From a virus: DNA of 52,231 nt. This document shows, piece after piece, positions 8,620 to 17,611 of this stretch. Made by a program: the position numbers and the translations under genes. A model generated the notes under the pieces. The model was given only the letters and a program-made list of their open reading frames with translations, searched no databases and was not told the DNA's origin. Positions within the stretch are counted from its first letter, which is position 1. Each line of letters opens with the position of its first letter. The stretch covers positions 1 through 52,231 of IMG/VR virus record IMGVR_UViG_3300033182_000152. One strand, 5' to 3'.

Positions 8620-8955
8620 ATGAGACCATTATGTAAGTGCGGACAGCGTCCTGCTGCTATAAATTATAAAAAAGGAGACAGAACTTACTATCGTAAGCTC
8701 TGCGAAACCTGTTTACGAAATGGTTTAGGACACGGTATTCCTAAATGGAAGCAACGTGGATATGAGAAAAAGAATTTCTGTGAGAAGTGTGGCTACAAAT
8801 CAAGACACGAAGAACAGTTTAATGTATACCACATAGACGGTGATTTGAACAACTGTCGTCCAACTAACTTAAAAACTATCTGTGCTAATTGTCAACGGAT
8901 CCTTCAAAAAGAAGGAGTTAAGTGGAAACAGGGAGATCTTGTTCCGGACTTTTAA
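8620..8955 (+). CDS. HNH endonuclease-like zinc-ribbon protein, 111 aa
   Basis: Four cysteine pairs are visible: C5/C7, C28/C31, C54/C57 and C88/C91. An HNH-type core sits between the last two pairs: H71-I-D73, Asn77/78, then the N83-L84 segment leading into TICANC. This is the ββα-metal arrangement of small phage HNH nucleases. It lies on the opposite strand to its neighbours, diverges from the sheath gene, and ends tail-to-tail with the 79-aa gene (four-base overlap). It could be a free-standing homing nuclease or a conserved accessory nuclease. The strand and its isolation inside a structural block favour a mobile origin, which is inference. Confidence 0.75.
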   Translation: MRPLCKCGQRPAAINYKKGDRTYYRKLCETCLRNGLGHGIPKWKQRGYEKKNFCEKCGYKSRHEEQFNVYHIDGDLNNCRPTNLKTICANCQRILQKEGVKWKQGDLVPDF

Positions 8956-9191
8956 CAGTCACCGTATTTTTCTAGTCGCGCAATCTCTGCGTCAATATAA
9001 TATTTGATCTTTTTAGCATCACGCAGTCTTGGTGAATGCTCTACCTGTCCATAACGATAAACAGCACGAAAGATTTCGGCCATCTGCCCGTTCATGTTCT
9101 TGTAGGAAATTAGATGCTGTAATTCTTTAGCATCTTCTGGTAGCTCATAATAGTTTGCTGTTGAGCCGTCGCTTACTTCTTTTTTAGCCAT
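8952..9191 (-). CDS. Small phage protein, possibly DUF3310/SaV-like
   Basis: This 79-residue soluble helical protein has the pattern YYELPEDAKELQHLISY, then MAEIFRAVYRYGQ, then LRDAKKIKYYIDAEIARLEK. The arrangement (YY near the start, an AVYR-G turn, a final helix with regularly spaced Lys and Glu) recalls the short phage DUF3310 family, a 'nucleotide kinase-like' group of unproven activity, but the match is by eye. It lies between gp13 and the sheath gene. Its stop codon overlaps the convergent HNH stop. Function is unknown. Confidence 0.6.
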   Translation of the reverse strand: MAKKEVSDGSTANYYELPEDAKELQHLISYKNMNGQMAEIFRAVYRYGQVEHSPRLRDAKKIKYYIDAEIARLEKYGDC

Positions 9192-9247
9192 ATAGTCCTC
9201 GCTAGTTTTTTAACTATTATACACAAGGATGCGGTGCGTGTCAACCT

Positions 9248-9295
9248 TTAATTATATCCACGTCCTACAATTTTATCTATATCTTCGTGTTCCAT
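9248..9295 (-). CDS. Candidate 15-codon micro-ORF coupled to gp13
   Basis: The ATG overlaps the gp13 TAA (TAATG) and opens a 15-residue frame reading MEHEDIDKIVGRGYN before a TAA. It occupies almost half of the 103-base gap between gp13 and the next gene. The start/stop overlap is the same coupling style as in the rest of the phage. It could equally be chance, since no conservation data are available. Confidence 0.2.
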   Translation of the reverse strand: MEHEDIDKIVGRGYN

Positions 9296-10053
9296 TAGCC
9301 AATAATGAAGCCGTAACCCTTACCGCCAGTAACTTGTGTAGCAACTTCTTGTTCAAGTTTTTCCATTTCTTGTTGTGCTTCTGATTTTAAGTCGTTACCG
9401 TTAAGAGTTGATCCGCCTTGTGGGCCAGCAATAGTAGCGAATTTTGAACGTGCTTCGCCAAGCATATATTTACAACTTGCTAAAGTATAATCTTTAATCC
9501 ATTGTTTTGAATAAGGATCTGTTAGTATTGTAATATCTGGTTTATAGTTGTAAGTGTACAACAATACTTCTTCATCTGCTCTTGGACGTTGCAAAATTGT
9601 AAGTTGTTTGTTTGTAGTGTTAAATTTAAACTCGATAAATGAACCAAACATACGACCTACTAGTTCTTGATATCCTGAAAATAATTCGTATGTAAGTAAT
9701 CCGCCTATTGAACTAGAACTTAGTAAGTATGTGTTTGTGTATGCCAAGTTGAACGGCTCAAACAATGTACCGCCGTTGCCGCCTCCGCTGCGTGAGCCAA
9801 TTGAACGTCTGTAAATTTTACGAACTTCAACTACTTCTTGTGGAAGTGTATATACATTTTGGTCTTCAATTAGAGTAAGAAAACTGTAACTTTCTTCTAC
9901 AGAGTTATCTGAACGTTGCCTAAATCTTGTAAGTGCTTTATCAAGTGCTGCTTCATAATGTCTAGGATCAAGCTCAACGTCAACCATGCCCCCGCCAAGC
10001 ATTGTTTCAACGTAGTCAAATATATTACTCTTTTCTGTTACTAAGTCAGTCAT
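9295..10053 (-). CDS. gp13: Neck protein (T4 gp13-like)
   Basis: The protein has 252 residues (T4 gp13 has 309). The N-terminus (FDYVETMLGGGMVDVELDPRHYEAALDKAL) mirrors the T4 start in which a helix leads into 'V-x-L-T/D-P-x-x-x-x-x-x-L-x-x-A-L'. YTLPQEVVEVRKIYR (about 68-82) and WIKDYTLASCKYMLGEARSKF (about 184-204), followed by the GLU-rich C-terminal helix and a terminal GFIIG, match the family. It forms the portal-proximal neck with gp14. In T4, gp14 and gp15 follow directly. Here they lie some 6 kb away on the opposite strand, separated by two fibre-type genes. Confidence 0.85.
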   Translation of the reverse strand: MTDLVTEKSNIFDYVETMLGGGMVDVELDPRHYEAALDKALTRFRQRSDNSVEESYSFLTLIEDQNVYTLPQEVVEVRKIYRRSIGSRSGGGNGGTLFEPFNLAYTNTYLLSSSSIGGLLTYELFSGYQELVGRMFGSFIEFKFNTTNKQLTILQRPRADEEVLLYTYNYKPDITILTDPYSKQWIKDYTLASCKYMLGEARSKFATIAGPQGGSTLNGNDLKSEAQQEMEKLEQEVATQVTGGKGYGFIIG

Positions 10054-10063
10054 ATTTTATACC

Positions 10064-11611
10064 TTATGCAGCAAACGTAGCATTTGTAATTTGACATAAT
10101 ACAGTTGCTAATAAGTTTGCTCTGTTGGTTGTAACACCGTTTTCAATAATTGGAATTGCTTTCAAGTGTCTTTGATCGATGCCGTTTAAAGTACTTATAC
10201 CATTTGGAGTTCCGTCAACTTGATCTGTGTACAATTCGTCTACTACAATTAAATATTTAGAACTTGGAGCAATGTGCGGGTGAATAGTGTAATTTGCGTT
10301 AGTCGCATAACCTGCACCTGTTTCAATATAGCCAACTACAAGTGCCCAGTGACCTACTGTATTTTCAGCAGTATCAGCGTTACCTTCAAAATACTCTTCG
10401 TTGTTAGGACCAGTTGTTTGTGCTGCTCCCCAGTCATAAAATTTAATAGGTAAACTTTTACATAAACTTGTACCACCTACTGTTTCTGGGGCAAGTTTGT
10501 TTTCTGGGTTAGTTCTTTGTGTAATATTCCAATGTTTAAAACAAGCAAAGAACGGTCTATCGTTTGTCATTTCAGTTCTTACAATTTGGAAGTTAGTATC
10601 AAAGTTATCCATTAGTGTCGAAGCATATCCTTCGCCAAAGCCCGACATTGCTGTGTCTTGCGAGTTGTAACTTACAGATACATCATTAGCCTGTAAAGCA
10701 CCTTCGCCAATTTGTTGTAACCAAGCTCTTAGTCCTACTACAAAGTTACCTACACTTGTACCATAAGCGGCATTAGCAGCATTCCAGTAAGTTGCTGTAT
10801 CACTAGCACCTAAACCATTAGTACCTACATACCAACCAAAGTCTGTAACAACAGTTGTCTGTTGAGCAAACGATACCGTTGTTGCTGGACGAGCACCGTC
10901 GTATAAATGGTCTTTCCATTGAGCATCGCCAAATGTGTATGTGCCTGAATCAGGGTAGTCAACACCGTCGCCGAATGTATTAAACGGTCCCCATCTATTT
11001 TCAATAAATCCTAACCAGTTTGACAATGCTGTAGGCGCACTCCATCCGTATGTATCTTCTTGTGTAATAGTATTATCATAGTTAAATGGATTATCCCACA
11101 TACCTGGCTGATAGTTACAAGTAACTAATTGTACATTGTTAGTAGCCATTTCTGTTTCTGATGGACGAAGTCTGCGATAGTTTAAGTTAGCACTTGCTGA
11201 ACTAGTATTACTATCCCAACGGTTGTTTGTTCCGTCATATACAAAGAGTGTTTCAAGGTTTCTGTCATCTAATATAAGTGTTTTGTTATCACCTAAGTAT
11301 GTGTTTACATAAGTTCCGTCAGGCACTACACCAGTTGTTCTAAAGTCAATTGGATGACCTGCTCTAACACTTACAGCATTAGTCAAGTGTCCGTATCCTT
11401 TTACAATAATACGAACAGTATCTCCATCAGCCGGAGTTGCTGATAAATTTACAACAAAGCCTGGTAAGTAGTCAAGTGTTTGTGATGTAGATGTATCACT
11501 TGTTGCTCTAGCAGCAGTGTCAATAATTATAGTATCGCCGTTACCAGCGTTATATGAATCATCTGCTGTTTTAGTCTTTGCTGCTGCATTTCTTATTTCT
11601 GCTAAAAACAT
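10064..11611 (-). CDS. Virion protein with a C39/papain-like peptidase fold lacking the catalytic Cys
   Basis: Residues about 25-135 resemble the fibre-type module also seen at the end of the preceding 1516-aa protein (GDTVRIIVKGYG..., TLILDDRNLETLFVYDGTNNRW). From about 160 a cysteine-peptidase-like domain appears: YGWSAPTALSNWLGFIENRWG (189 onward) aligns by eye with the 'GWCGPTA...' active-site helix of C39/papain-like folds, and GHWALVVGYI (420-429) with the catalytic-His strand. D458 in YLIVVDEL is a possible third residue. The nucleophile position is Ser191 (codon AGT, one base from TGT Cys). The protein is therefore either inactive and structural, or an unusual serine variant. It sits four bases after the 1516-aa fibre gene and just before gp13, so it is probably a neck/tail fibre component. 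Confidence 0.6.
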   Translation of the reverse strand: MFLAEIRNAAAKTKTADDSYNAGNGDTIIIDTAARATSDTSTSQTLDYLPGFVVNLSATPADGDTVRIIVKGYGHLTNAVSVRAGHPIDFRTTGVVPDGTYVNTYLGDNKTLILDDRNLETLFVYDGTNNRWDSNTSSASANLNYRRLRPSETEMATNNVQLVTCNYQPGMWDNPFNYDNTITQEDTYGWSAPTALSNWLGFIENRWGPFNTFGDGVDYPDSGTYTFGDAQWKDHLYDGARPATTVSFAQQTTVVTDFGWYVGTNGLGASDTATYWNAANAAYGTSVGNFVVGLRAWLQQIGEGALQANDVSVSYNSQDTAMSGFGEGYASTLMDNFDTNFQIVRTEMTNDRPFFACFKHWNITQRTNPENKLAPETVGGTSLCKSLPIKFYDWGAAQTTGPNNEEYFEGNADTAENTVGHWALVVGYIETGAGYATNANYTIHPHIAPSSKYLIVVDELYTDQVDGTPNGISTLNGIDQRHLKAIPIIENGVTTNRANLLATVLCQITNATFAA

Positions 11612-11615
11612 TATA

Positions 11616-14600
11616 TTAGTTCTCCGTTAGTATCCAACCTTGTTCTGCGTTATAATATACAAGACCAAAAGCAGATCTATCTGTTTGGACAACTAAGTCC
11701 TCTGCTCTACCTTGAATGTTATGTCCGTTACGTGCTATAGTGATGTTGAATATACTTGCTTCCCCCATACCATCAATAACTCTTATTTCGTCTCCTAGTT
11801 CTGCTGTTGCCGGTAATGTAATAGTAATACCTGCTGTTACAGTAGTATCAACAATATAAGCACTACCTGCTTCTGCTGTTACATCTGTAATTAATTCAGT
11901 CCAACCTCTTGACAGTTTGCCAGTTTTTAATACACTAGTTGTAGTATTAGTGTTTACAACATCGCCAACTACAGTACCGTCAATGTCGTTAATAACTTGT
12001 GTACTGTCTTGAGCAAATACTGAACCAGTTATGTCACCTCTAATATTGTTAGAAACAATATCGCCAACATATAGATTAGCATATCTAAATGTTGCACTAC
12101 CAATATTGCCGTCTAGATCAAACTCCGGAATAATATTTACACCAGTATTAGTTTGTACACTACTTTGTAAAGTTAATGCTCCAGCAATTTCTGTTGTGCC
12201 ATCAATATAAAATCTTTCTGCTCCGCCAACTGTAAACCAAAAGCCGTCACCTGCTTCGGTTGGGTTAAAGTACAATGAAGTACCTTGTTTTAGAATACTT
12301 AATTCGTCGTTAGCAATACGTCCTTTAATTTCGCCTACTAGTCCGTCTACCATTATGCTCGAATCGTCTGCAAATACAGAACCTTTCAAGTCACCTGCCA
12401 AACTAGTAAATTCAGCACCGTTAGTCCATTGTGTTCCGTCCCATTGCAGAACATCGCCAACTGCTGGAGCACCTAGTGTTACATCATTTAAATCATCAAG
12501 TCCTTTAGTAGCAAACTCAGAATTAAATCTTGCGTTTGTAAAGTAGTAGTTAGCAATACCTTCTGCTAAATCGTCTGTTGTTTTTAAACTTAAACTGTTA
12601 TCAAATCTATCTTCAGTCCAGTATAAGTTAGTTGTTCCTTCTTCAATATCACTTGTAAGTAGATTGCTTAAACGATAATCAAAGTCTTGGTTAAAGTAAG
12701 TTGTTTGATAGTATCTATTTGAACTGCCTTCTGCTAAGTTATCAGTTGATATTGATAGTAAGTTAGAAGTAAAATTAGCATCACCTCTAGCCTCGGTCCA
12801 GTATAAATTGTTATTACCTTCTGCAACTCCGTCAGTTGTTAGGCCGCCACCCTCTCTAATTAGTTTATTCCAATTACCGTCAACAGCAACATACGCTTCG
12901 CTTTCACCTTGTACTACAGCAAACATACCGTTGTATGAGCTTGCTGTTGGAAGGTCTTGTAGTGTAGCATAATAACTTCTAATCTTGTTAGTAGCACTTG
13001 TAAGTTCGACAGTAGCAGTAGCACTTGAAATACTACCGTCTAATGTACCAACAAATGTACTAGCAGTGATACTATTTGTACCTGCGCTCCACGAATCAGC
13101 TGATTCGTCCCATATCCAAGATACAGTATTTTCGTCACCTCTAAGTACTTCAATACCAGCATTTAAACTTGGTGTTCCTGTATTAAAGTTTGAGTTTAAT
13201 GTAACAATGTTATCGTCGACTAATAACTGTTGTGTATCAAGTGTAGTAGTTGTTCCTTGAACTGTTAAGTCGCCTGTAATTGTTAGTTCAGCAAATGTAG
13301 GTGTTGCGTTTGTAGCGACATCCTGACCAATTGAAATTTCACCCGATGTACTATTATATGTAACACCAGTGCCAGCACTTAAAGAAGCCCTTGCTCTTGG
13401 TTCTGTAAAGTATAAGTTAGTAGCACCTTGCGCTTCTGAAATCTCATCTGTTACTGTTGGAATAGTTGGTGTGTTAGTAAAGTTATTATAGTCTAAGAAA
13501 TCAGCAGGTGTTTGACCATTTAAGTTTTGTACTTCACCAAATTCGTTAATAATAACATCGCCGTACGCATTTTGAATTTGATATCCAGCAAGGTCATCAA
13601 GAATATAATTACCCTTCAATGTTGATTCAATTGTGCCGCTAGATGTAAAGTTACCGCTAACTGACAAGTTATTAAACGATGAAGTATTTGTACTTGTAAC
13701 GTCGCCACTTAGTGTACCATTTACACTACCATTTAAACTACCAGTAAACAAACCTTGGAATTCTAAGTTTGTGTTTGGACTTGTAGGATCTGCTTTTACT
13801 ACCATTGGTAGTGTGCTGTAGAATTGTACCGAAGTACCTTCAATACGCATATTACCTAGTGTTGCTGTCGGAGCACCTGTAATTGATGTGCCTGTACCAA
13901 ATGCTAGTTCTGTGTTATTAGAAACAGCAATTTCTGACGTTGTGTTTGGTCCTAGTTCGTCTGTTTTTGTAAGTGTGTTTACAACATCACCAGTAAGTAA
14001 ATTTGAAACACCGTCAACGAGTATAGTTGAATCGTCACCAAATACAGAACCTTTAACATCACTGCCCCAAATTGCTGTTGAAATATCAGCAAATTCTACA
14101 GCATCACCGGCTGCGTTTACAGCAAGGAATTTGTTAGCAAATCCACTAAAACTGCTCGGAGTATCTGTTAGTCCTAAGAATGTAGTTGAGCCGCCTGTGC
14201 CACCGCCTGTTGCTTCAACTGTTAATGTGTTAGCAACATCGTCATAATTTAAAGTAATGCCAGCGCCAGCAGATAGTAATGCGTTAACACGATCGTCAAC
14301 ACGTTCTTCAGTATACCATTTGTTAATAGTACCTTCTGATAAATCGTCTGTTGACTTTAAAGCAAACTGTACGTTCCAGTCTGCTTGTGTGTAAACATCA
14401 AGTACATAAATTGTGCCTGACTGTCCTGGATAATATTGTGAATTGTAATATAATGTATCTGGAGCATCCATTGGAACAGTAAATGTAATTGTTCCTGTTT
14501 CCGATCCGTTACCTGTTACACCGTCATTGTAAGCGTTTGCTGTACCTGTTGAGTTAGCAGTCTTAATAAACAACGGACTACCAGTTGTGTTCATAGAGAA

Positions 14601-16166
14601 CGTATAAGTTTGTCCTCTTGTCAAATATAATGTAGGATCGTTATCGCTACTTGTTCCGCCACCGTCGAATACATAATGATCTGTAGTAGGTGCTGTTACA
14701 TTAAAGTTAATAACTCCGTCAACACTTGCTACGTCACCTGGTACAAAGTTTAAACCGTCCCACACAAGTGCTTGACCGTTTGTAGGTGCTGTTGAAGTAG
14801 TATCTACATCACTTAACGCATCAACACTTGTAGTTGCTAAGTTTGGTACTGTGTTTCCTGGAACCCAGTTAGAACCATCCCATACAAGTGCCTCACCATT
14901 ACTAGGTGCTAATGAAGTTGTGTCAACATCTGATAATGCGTTAATACTTGTAGCACTAATATCTGCTGCTACTGCTCCTGGAACAAAGTCGTTGCCGTTC
15001 CAAACTAATGCTTCGCCATTGTTAGGTGCTACTGTTGTAATGTCGACATCACTTAGAGCACCAACACTAAACGAACCAATACCTGTGATATAACCTGAAT
15101 TGTTAATGAAACTAATAACACCAGTTACTTGGTTAAAGTCAATATCACCAGTGCCGCTAATATCAGTTAAAGCAATACCAGTACCGCCAGTGCCCTCTGA
15201 ATCTGCTGCTGGTGCCCAGGTTGCGCCATCCCATTTTAGTACTTGTCCTGTATTAGGCGCTGTGCTACTCACGTCTGCTAAATCTGCTAAGTTACTTGGA
15301 ATAGTCGGAGTACCAGTTAAATCACTGTATGCTCCTGAAGTCGCTACAGTTGCTAATGTTGGAGTATCAGTTAAATCTCCGTATGCTCCTGAAGTTGCTA
15401 CAGTTGCTAAACTTGCTGTTGTAGCATAACCTGATAAGTCTGGAGGAGTAAGAGTAAACAAACCTGTAAGACTGTTATATGCTAACGAGCCGCCACCGCT
15501 CGCTGCGATAGTGTTTGCCGACAAGTCAGTAAGAGTAATGCCTCCACCGCCTGCTACAGTTCCAGGTACCCAATTACTTCCGTCCCAAACAAGTGCCTGT
15601 CCATTGCTAGGAGCAGCAGATGTAGTATCTACATCTGATAGTGCGTCAATGCTAGTTGAACCAATATCTGCTGCTACAGCACCTGCTACCCACGCACTGC
15701 CATTCCATACTAATGCCTGTCCATTGCTAGGAGTTGGAACAGAAACATTCGTTAAATCGCCTAGTGCTTGCGGTACTGCTGATGGAGTAGTTGCTGTCCA
15801 AACAGCGCCGTCAAAACTAAGAACTTGTCCGCTTGTAGGTGAATTAATTGAAGTATCAGTAAGTGCTACAAGTGATGTGACTAATGTAGGAGTGTTTGTA
15901 AAGTTGTTATAATCTAAGTAATAAGATGGTGCTTCACCGCCTAGTGTTGCTGCGTCAGTACCAATTGATCCTGGACTTGCCCAAATTACTGTTCCATCTT
16001 GTTGAACAACAAGTGTTTGCCCGGCAACGCCAAGACTGTCTGGAAAATCTCCAACTTTAAGGTATAATTCTGTAAAATTGTTGTTCGTTTTTATTAGGGC
16101 AGCGCGAAGAGTATCTCCATCACCCGCATCTGGGCCGCTACCTACATTGATAATTTCTTGAGCCAT
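11616..16166 (-). CDS. Large modular fibre/virion structural protein, 1516 aa
   Basis: The N-terminus (INVGSGPDAGDGDTLRAALI, then KTNNNFTELY) is the usual start of fibre proteins in marine T4-like phages. Residues about 100-480 hold seven copies of a module of about 35 residues ending in [GQ/GE]-A/V-L-x-[W/F]-[D/N]-G-x-x-[W/F]. Another copy lies near residue 1240. LYWTE/LYFTE 'threads' recur through the middle (residues 700-1200). The C-terminus (ITLPATAELGDEIRVIDGMG, then NGHNIQG...GWILTEN) is a receptor/virion module shared with other cyanophage fibres. Expression is from a GATAAATA box at 16204-16211, with an AGGAAC ribosome site. It is likely an external neck or tail fibre, but the location on the particle is not known. 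Confidence 0.8.
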   Translation of the reverse strand: MAQEIINVGSGPDAGDGDTLRAALIKTNNNFTELYLKVGDFPDSLGVAGQTLVVQQDGTVIWASPGSIGTDAATLGGEAPSYYLDYNNFTNTPTLVTSLVALTDTSINSPTSGQVLSFDGAVWTATTPSAVPQALGDLTNVSVPTPSNGQALVWNGSAWVAGAVAADIGSTSIDALSDVDTTSAAPSNGQALVWDGSNWVPGTVAGGGGITLTDLSANTIAASGGGSLAYNSLTGLFTLTPPDLSGYATTASLATVATSGAYGDLTDTPTLATVATSGAYSDLTGTPTIPSNLADLADVSSTAPNTGQVLKWDGATWAPAADSEGTGGTGIALTDISGTGDIDFNQVTGVISFINNSGYITGIGSFSVGALSDVDITTVAPNNGEALVWNGNDFVPGAVAADISATSINALSDVDTTSLAPSNGEALVWDGSNWVPGNTVPNLATTSVDALSDVDTTSTAPTNGQALVWDGLNFVPGDVASVDGVINFNVTAPTTDHYVFDGGGTSSDNDPTLYLTRGQTYTFSMNTTGSPLFIKTANSTGTANAYNDGVTGNGSETGTITFTVPMDAPDTLYYNSQYYPGQSGTIYVLDVYTQADWNVQFALKSTDDLSEGTINKWYTEERVDDRVNALLSAGAGITLNYDDVANTLTVEATGGGTGGSTTFLGLTDTPSSFSGFANKFLAVNAAGDAVEFADISTAIWGSDVKGSVFGDDSTILVDGVSNLLTGDVVNTLTKTDELGPNTTSEIAVSNNTELAFGTGTSITGAPTATLGNMRIEGTSVQFYSTLPMVVKADPTSPNTNLEFQGLFTGSLNGSVNGTLSGDVTSTNTSSFNNLSVSGNFTSSGTIESTLKGNYILDDLAGYQIQNAYGDVIINEFGEVQNLNGQTPADFLDYNNFTNTPTIPTVTDEISEAQGATNLYFTEPRARASLSAGTGVTYNSTSGEISIGQDVATNATPTFAELTITGDLTVQGTTTTLDTQQLLVDDNIVTLNSNFNTGTPSLNAGIEVLRGDENTVSWIWDESADSWSAGTNSITASTFVGTLDGSISSATATVELTSATNKIRSYYATLQDLPTASSYNGMFAVVQGESEAYVAVDGNWNKLIREGGGLTTDGVAEGNNNLYWTEARGDANFTSNLLSISTDNLAEGSSNRYYQTTYFNQDFDYRLSNLLTSDIEEGTTNLYWTEDRFDNSLSLKTTDDLAEGIANYYFTNARFNSEFATKGLDDLNDVTLGAPAVGDVLQWDGTQWTNGAEFTSLAGDLKGSVFADDSSIMVDGLVGEIKGRIANDELSILKQGTSLYFNPTEAGDGFWFTVGGAERFYIDGTTEIAGALTLQSSVQTNTGVNIIPEFDLDGNIGSATFRYANLYVGDIVSNNIRGDITGSVFAQDSTQVINDIDGTVVGDVVNTNTTTSVLKTGKLSRGWTELITDVTAEAGSAYIVDTTVTAGITITLPATAELGDEIRVIDGMGEASIFNITIARNGHNIQGRAEDLVVQTDRSAFGLVYYNAEQGWILTEN
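14740..15870 (-). repeat. In-frame repeats of about 110 nt inside the 1516-aa fibre gene
   Basis: Seven diverged copies of a module of about 35 codons encode a consensus like SDVDTTSxAPSNGQALVWDG followed by SNWVPG. The copies differ at many third positions, so they are old duplications under protein-level constraint. A lone further copy lies near 12410-12500. Confidence 0.7.
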
Positions 16167-16203
16167 ATTATTGTTCCTAGCAATGTCACATTGTGTTATA
16201 ATA

Positions 16204-16211
16204 TATTTATC
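16204..16211 (-). promoter_or_regulatory. T4-type late promoter box (GATAAATA) for the 1516-aa fibre gene
   Basis: GATAAATA on the minus strand lies about 38 bases upstream of the fibre ATG at 16166, in the 77-base divergent gap shared with gp14. No equally good box is visible for gp14 on the plus strand; only a weak GGTAAATA at 16228-16235 sits close to its ATG. Confidence 0.55.
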
Positions 16212-16243
16212 TTACGATAAAGATTCTGGTAAATAGTTATACT

Positions 16244-17611
16244 ATGCCAAGACTAAGTTTATATAAACCCGAAAAAGGGAATGATTACAAGTTTATAGAT
16301 CGTCAGATTTATGAAATGTTTCAAGTAGGCGGTACAGACGTAAATGTACACAAATACATTGGAACCGATGACGGAACCACTGTGAAAGATCATACGCAAA
16401 TACAAGACTTATTGTTTTTAGAAAACAGAGATAGAAAGTACGATGAAGATATCTATTCTATTAGAGGTATCTACAATGTACAAGACATTGACTTTGATTT
16501 AAGTCAATTTGGTTTGTTTTTACAAAATGATACATTGTTTATGACTATACACATTAATAGTTCTGTTGATGCGTTAGGTAGAAAAATAATGCCAGGTGAT
16601 GTTTTAGAATTACCGCATTTAAAAGATGAGTACGCTGAAAATGATTATGAAGTTGCGTTAAAACGCTTTTATGTAGTAGAGGACGTAAATAGAGCAGCAG
16701 AAGGATTCAGTCCGACTTGGTATCCACATCTTTATAGAATAAAGATGAAACAAATACTCGACAGTCAAGAATACAAAGACATACTTGACTTACCAATGAA
16801 TGAAGAAGCACCTGAAGACGGTTCGTTAAGAGATTTGCTTTCTACATACGAAAAAGAAATGCAAATTAATGACGCTGTTGTTGCTGAAGCAGAGAAAGAT
16901 GCTGCTAAGTCGGGCTATGATGTCACCCACTTGTATACTTTAGAAGTTTCAGAAGGTAAATCAAATCTTCAAACAGTTGACGATAGCGAGATAAACGTAG
17001 CATCAAGTGAAACTGTAGATGCGTTAAGAAATACTCCTTCAAAGTTAGGTTATAGCGGATACTTATTAGGTATTGACGGCGCACCAAACGGCGCACCTTT
17101 TGGAAGTGGCATTTCGTTTCCAGATACAGCAGCCAATGGTGACTATTTCCTACGTATAGACTTTTTACCTAATAGACTATTTAGATACGATGGTAAACGT
17201 TGGATTAAAATGCAAGATGATTTACGAATGGATTTAACTAACACAGATACTAGACAAACACAAAAAGGTACATTTATTAATAACATTAACTATACATATC
17301 AAGACAACATTGCTATTGACAGTGTACGTTTAGAAGTAGGTAACACAGAGATACTTACAGATATTGAGCATCCTACTAGTGCTACACCAAACTATATTGT
17401 AATACAATTAAACAATTATGCGTTAGAATATGTTGTTGCTGATCATCCTACTATGATTTCAACTTATACAAAGAATAACAAAACACTTGTTAAACTAACT
17501 ATTCCAGATGAGATTATATCCGACGGACTTTGGGAAGTTGGATTATTTGGCTCTAGAGTAAAAGAACGTCAAAGTCTAAGTGAAGCACTACGTCCAAGGA
17601 GCGATAACTAA
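16244..17611 (+). CDS. gp14: Neck protein (T4 gp14-like) with long C-terminal extension
   Basis: The N-terminal 200 residues match the gp14 neck family. FGLFLQND (89-96) corresponds to the T4 FGMQVQDE segment, GDVLELPH (118-125) to GDLIYFP, and a following strand (KRFYVVEDVNRA...YRIKMKQIL) to the 'W-V-E-P-Y-D...IRKITAGKF' region. At 455 residues it is far longer than T4 gp14 (256). The extra C-terminal half contains a decoration-like module (YFLRIDFLPNRLFRYDGKRW, near 300-320) followed by a beta-rich end. It opens the plus-strand block. gp15 follows with a TAATG overlap. Confidence 0.8.
   Translation: MPRLSLYKPEKGNDYKFIDRQIYEMFQVGGTDVNVHKYIGTDDGTTVKDHTQIQDLLFLENRDRKYDEDIYSIRGIYNVQDIDFDLSQFGLFLQNDTLFMTIHINSSVDALGRKIMPGDVLELPHLKDEYAENDYEVALKRFYVVEDVNRAAEGFSPTWYPHLYRIKMKQILDSQEYKDILDLPMNEEAPEDGSLRDLLSTYEKEMQINDAVVAEAEKDAAKSGYDVTHLYTLEVSEGKSNLQTVDDSEINVASSETVDALRNTPSKLGYSGYLLGIDGAPNGAPFGSGISFPDTAANGDYFLRIDFLPNRLFRYDGKRWIKMQDDLRMDLTNTDTRQTQKGTFINNINYTYQDNIAIDSVRLEVGNTEILTDIEHPTSATPNYIVIQLNNYALEYVVADHPTMISTYTKNNKTLVKLTIPDEIISDGLWEVGLFGSRVKERQSLSEALRPRSDN

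Noticed and set aside
8498-8629. Upstream 44-residue extension of the sheath reading frame
   Set aside because: It crosses the divergent promoter gap and the HNH start. The ATG at 8497 has a proper AGGAG site and the conserved sheath N-terminus.
14740-15870. CRISPR array interpretation of the fibre repeats
   Set aside because: The repeats are coding, diverged, in frame, and have no constant spacer structure.
12355-15912. Plus-strand open frames opposite the 1516-aa fibre gene
   Set aside because: They are shadows of Thr/Ser/Gly-rich fibre codons with no start signals and no recognisable protein.
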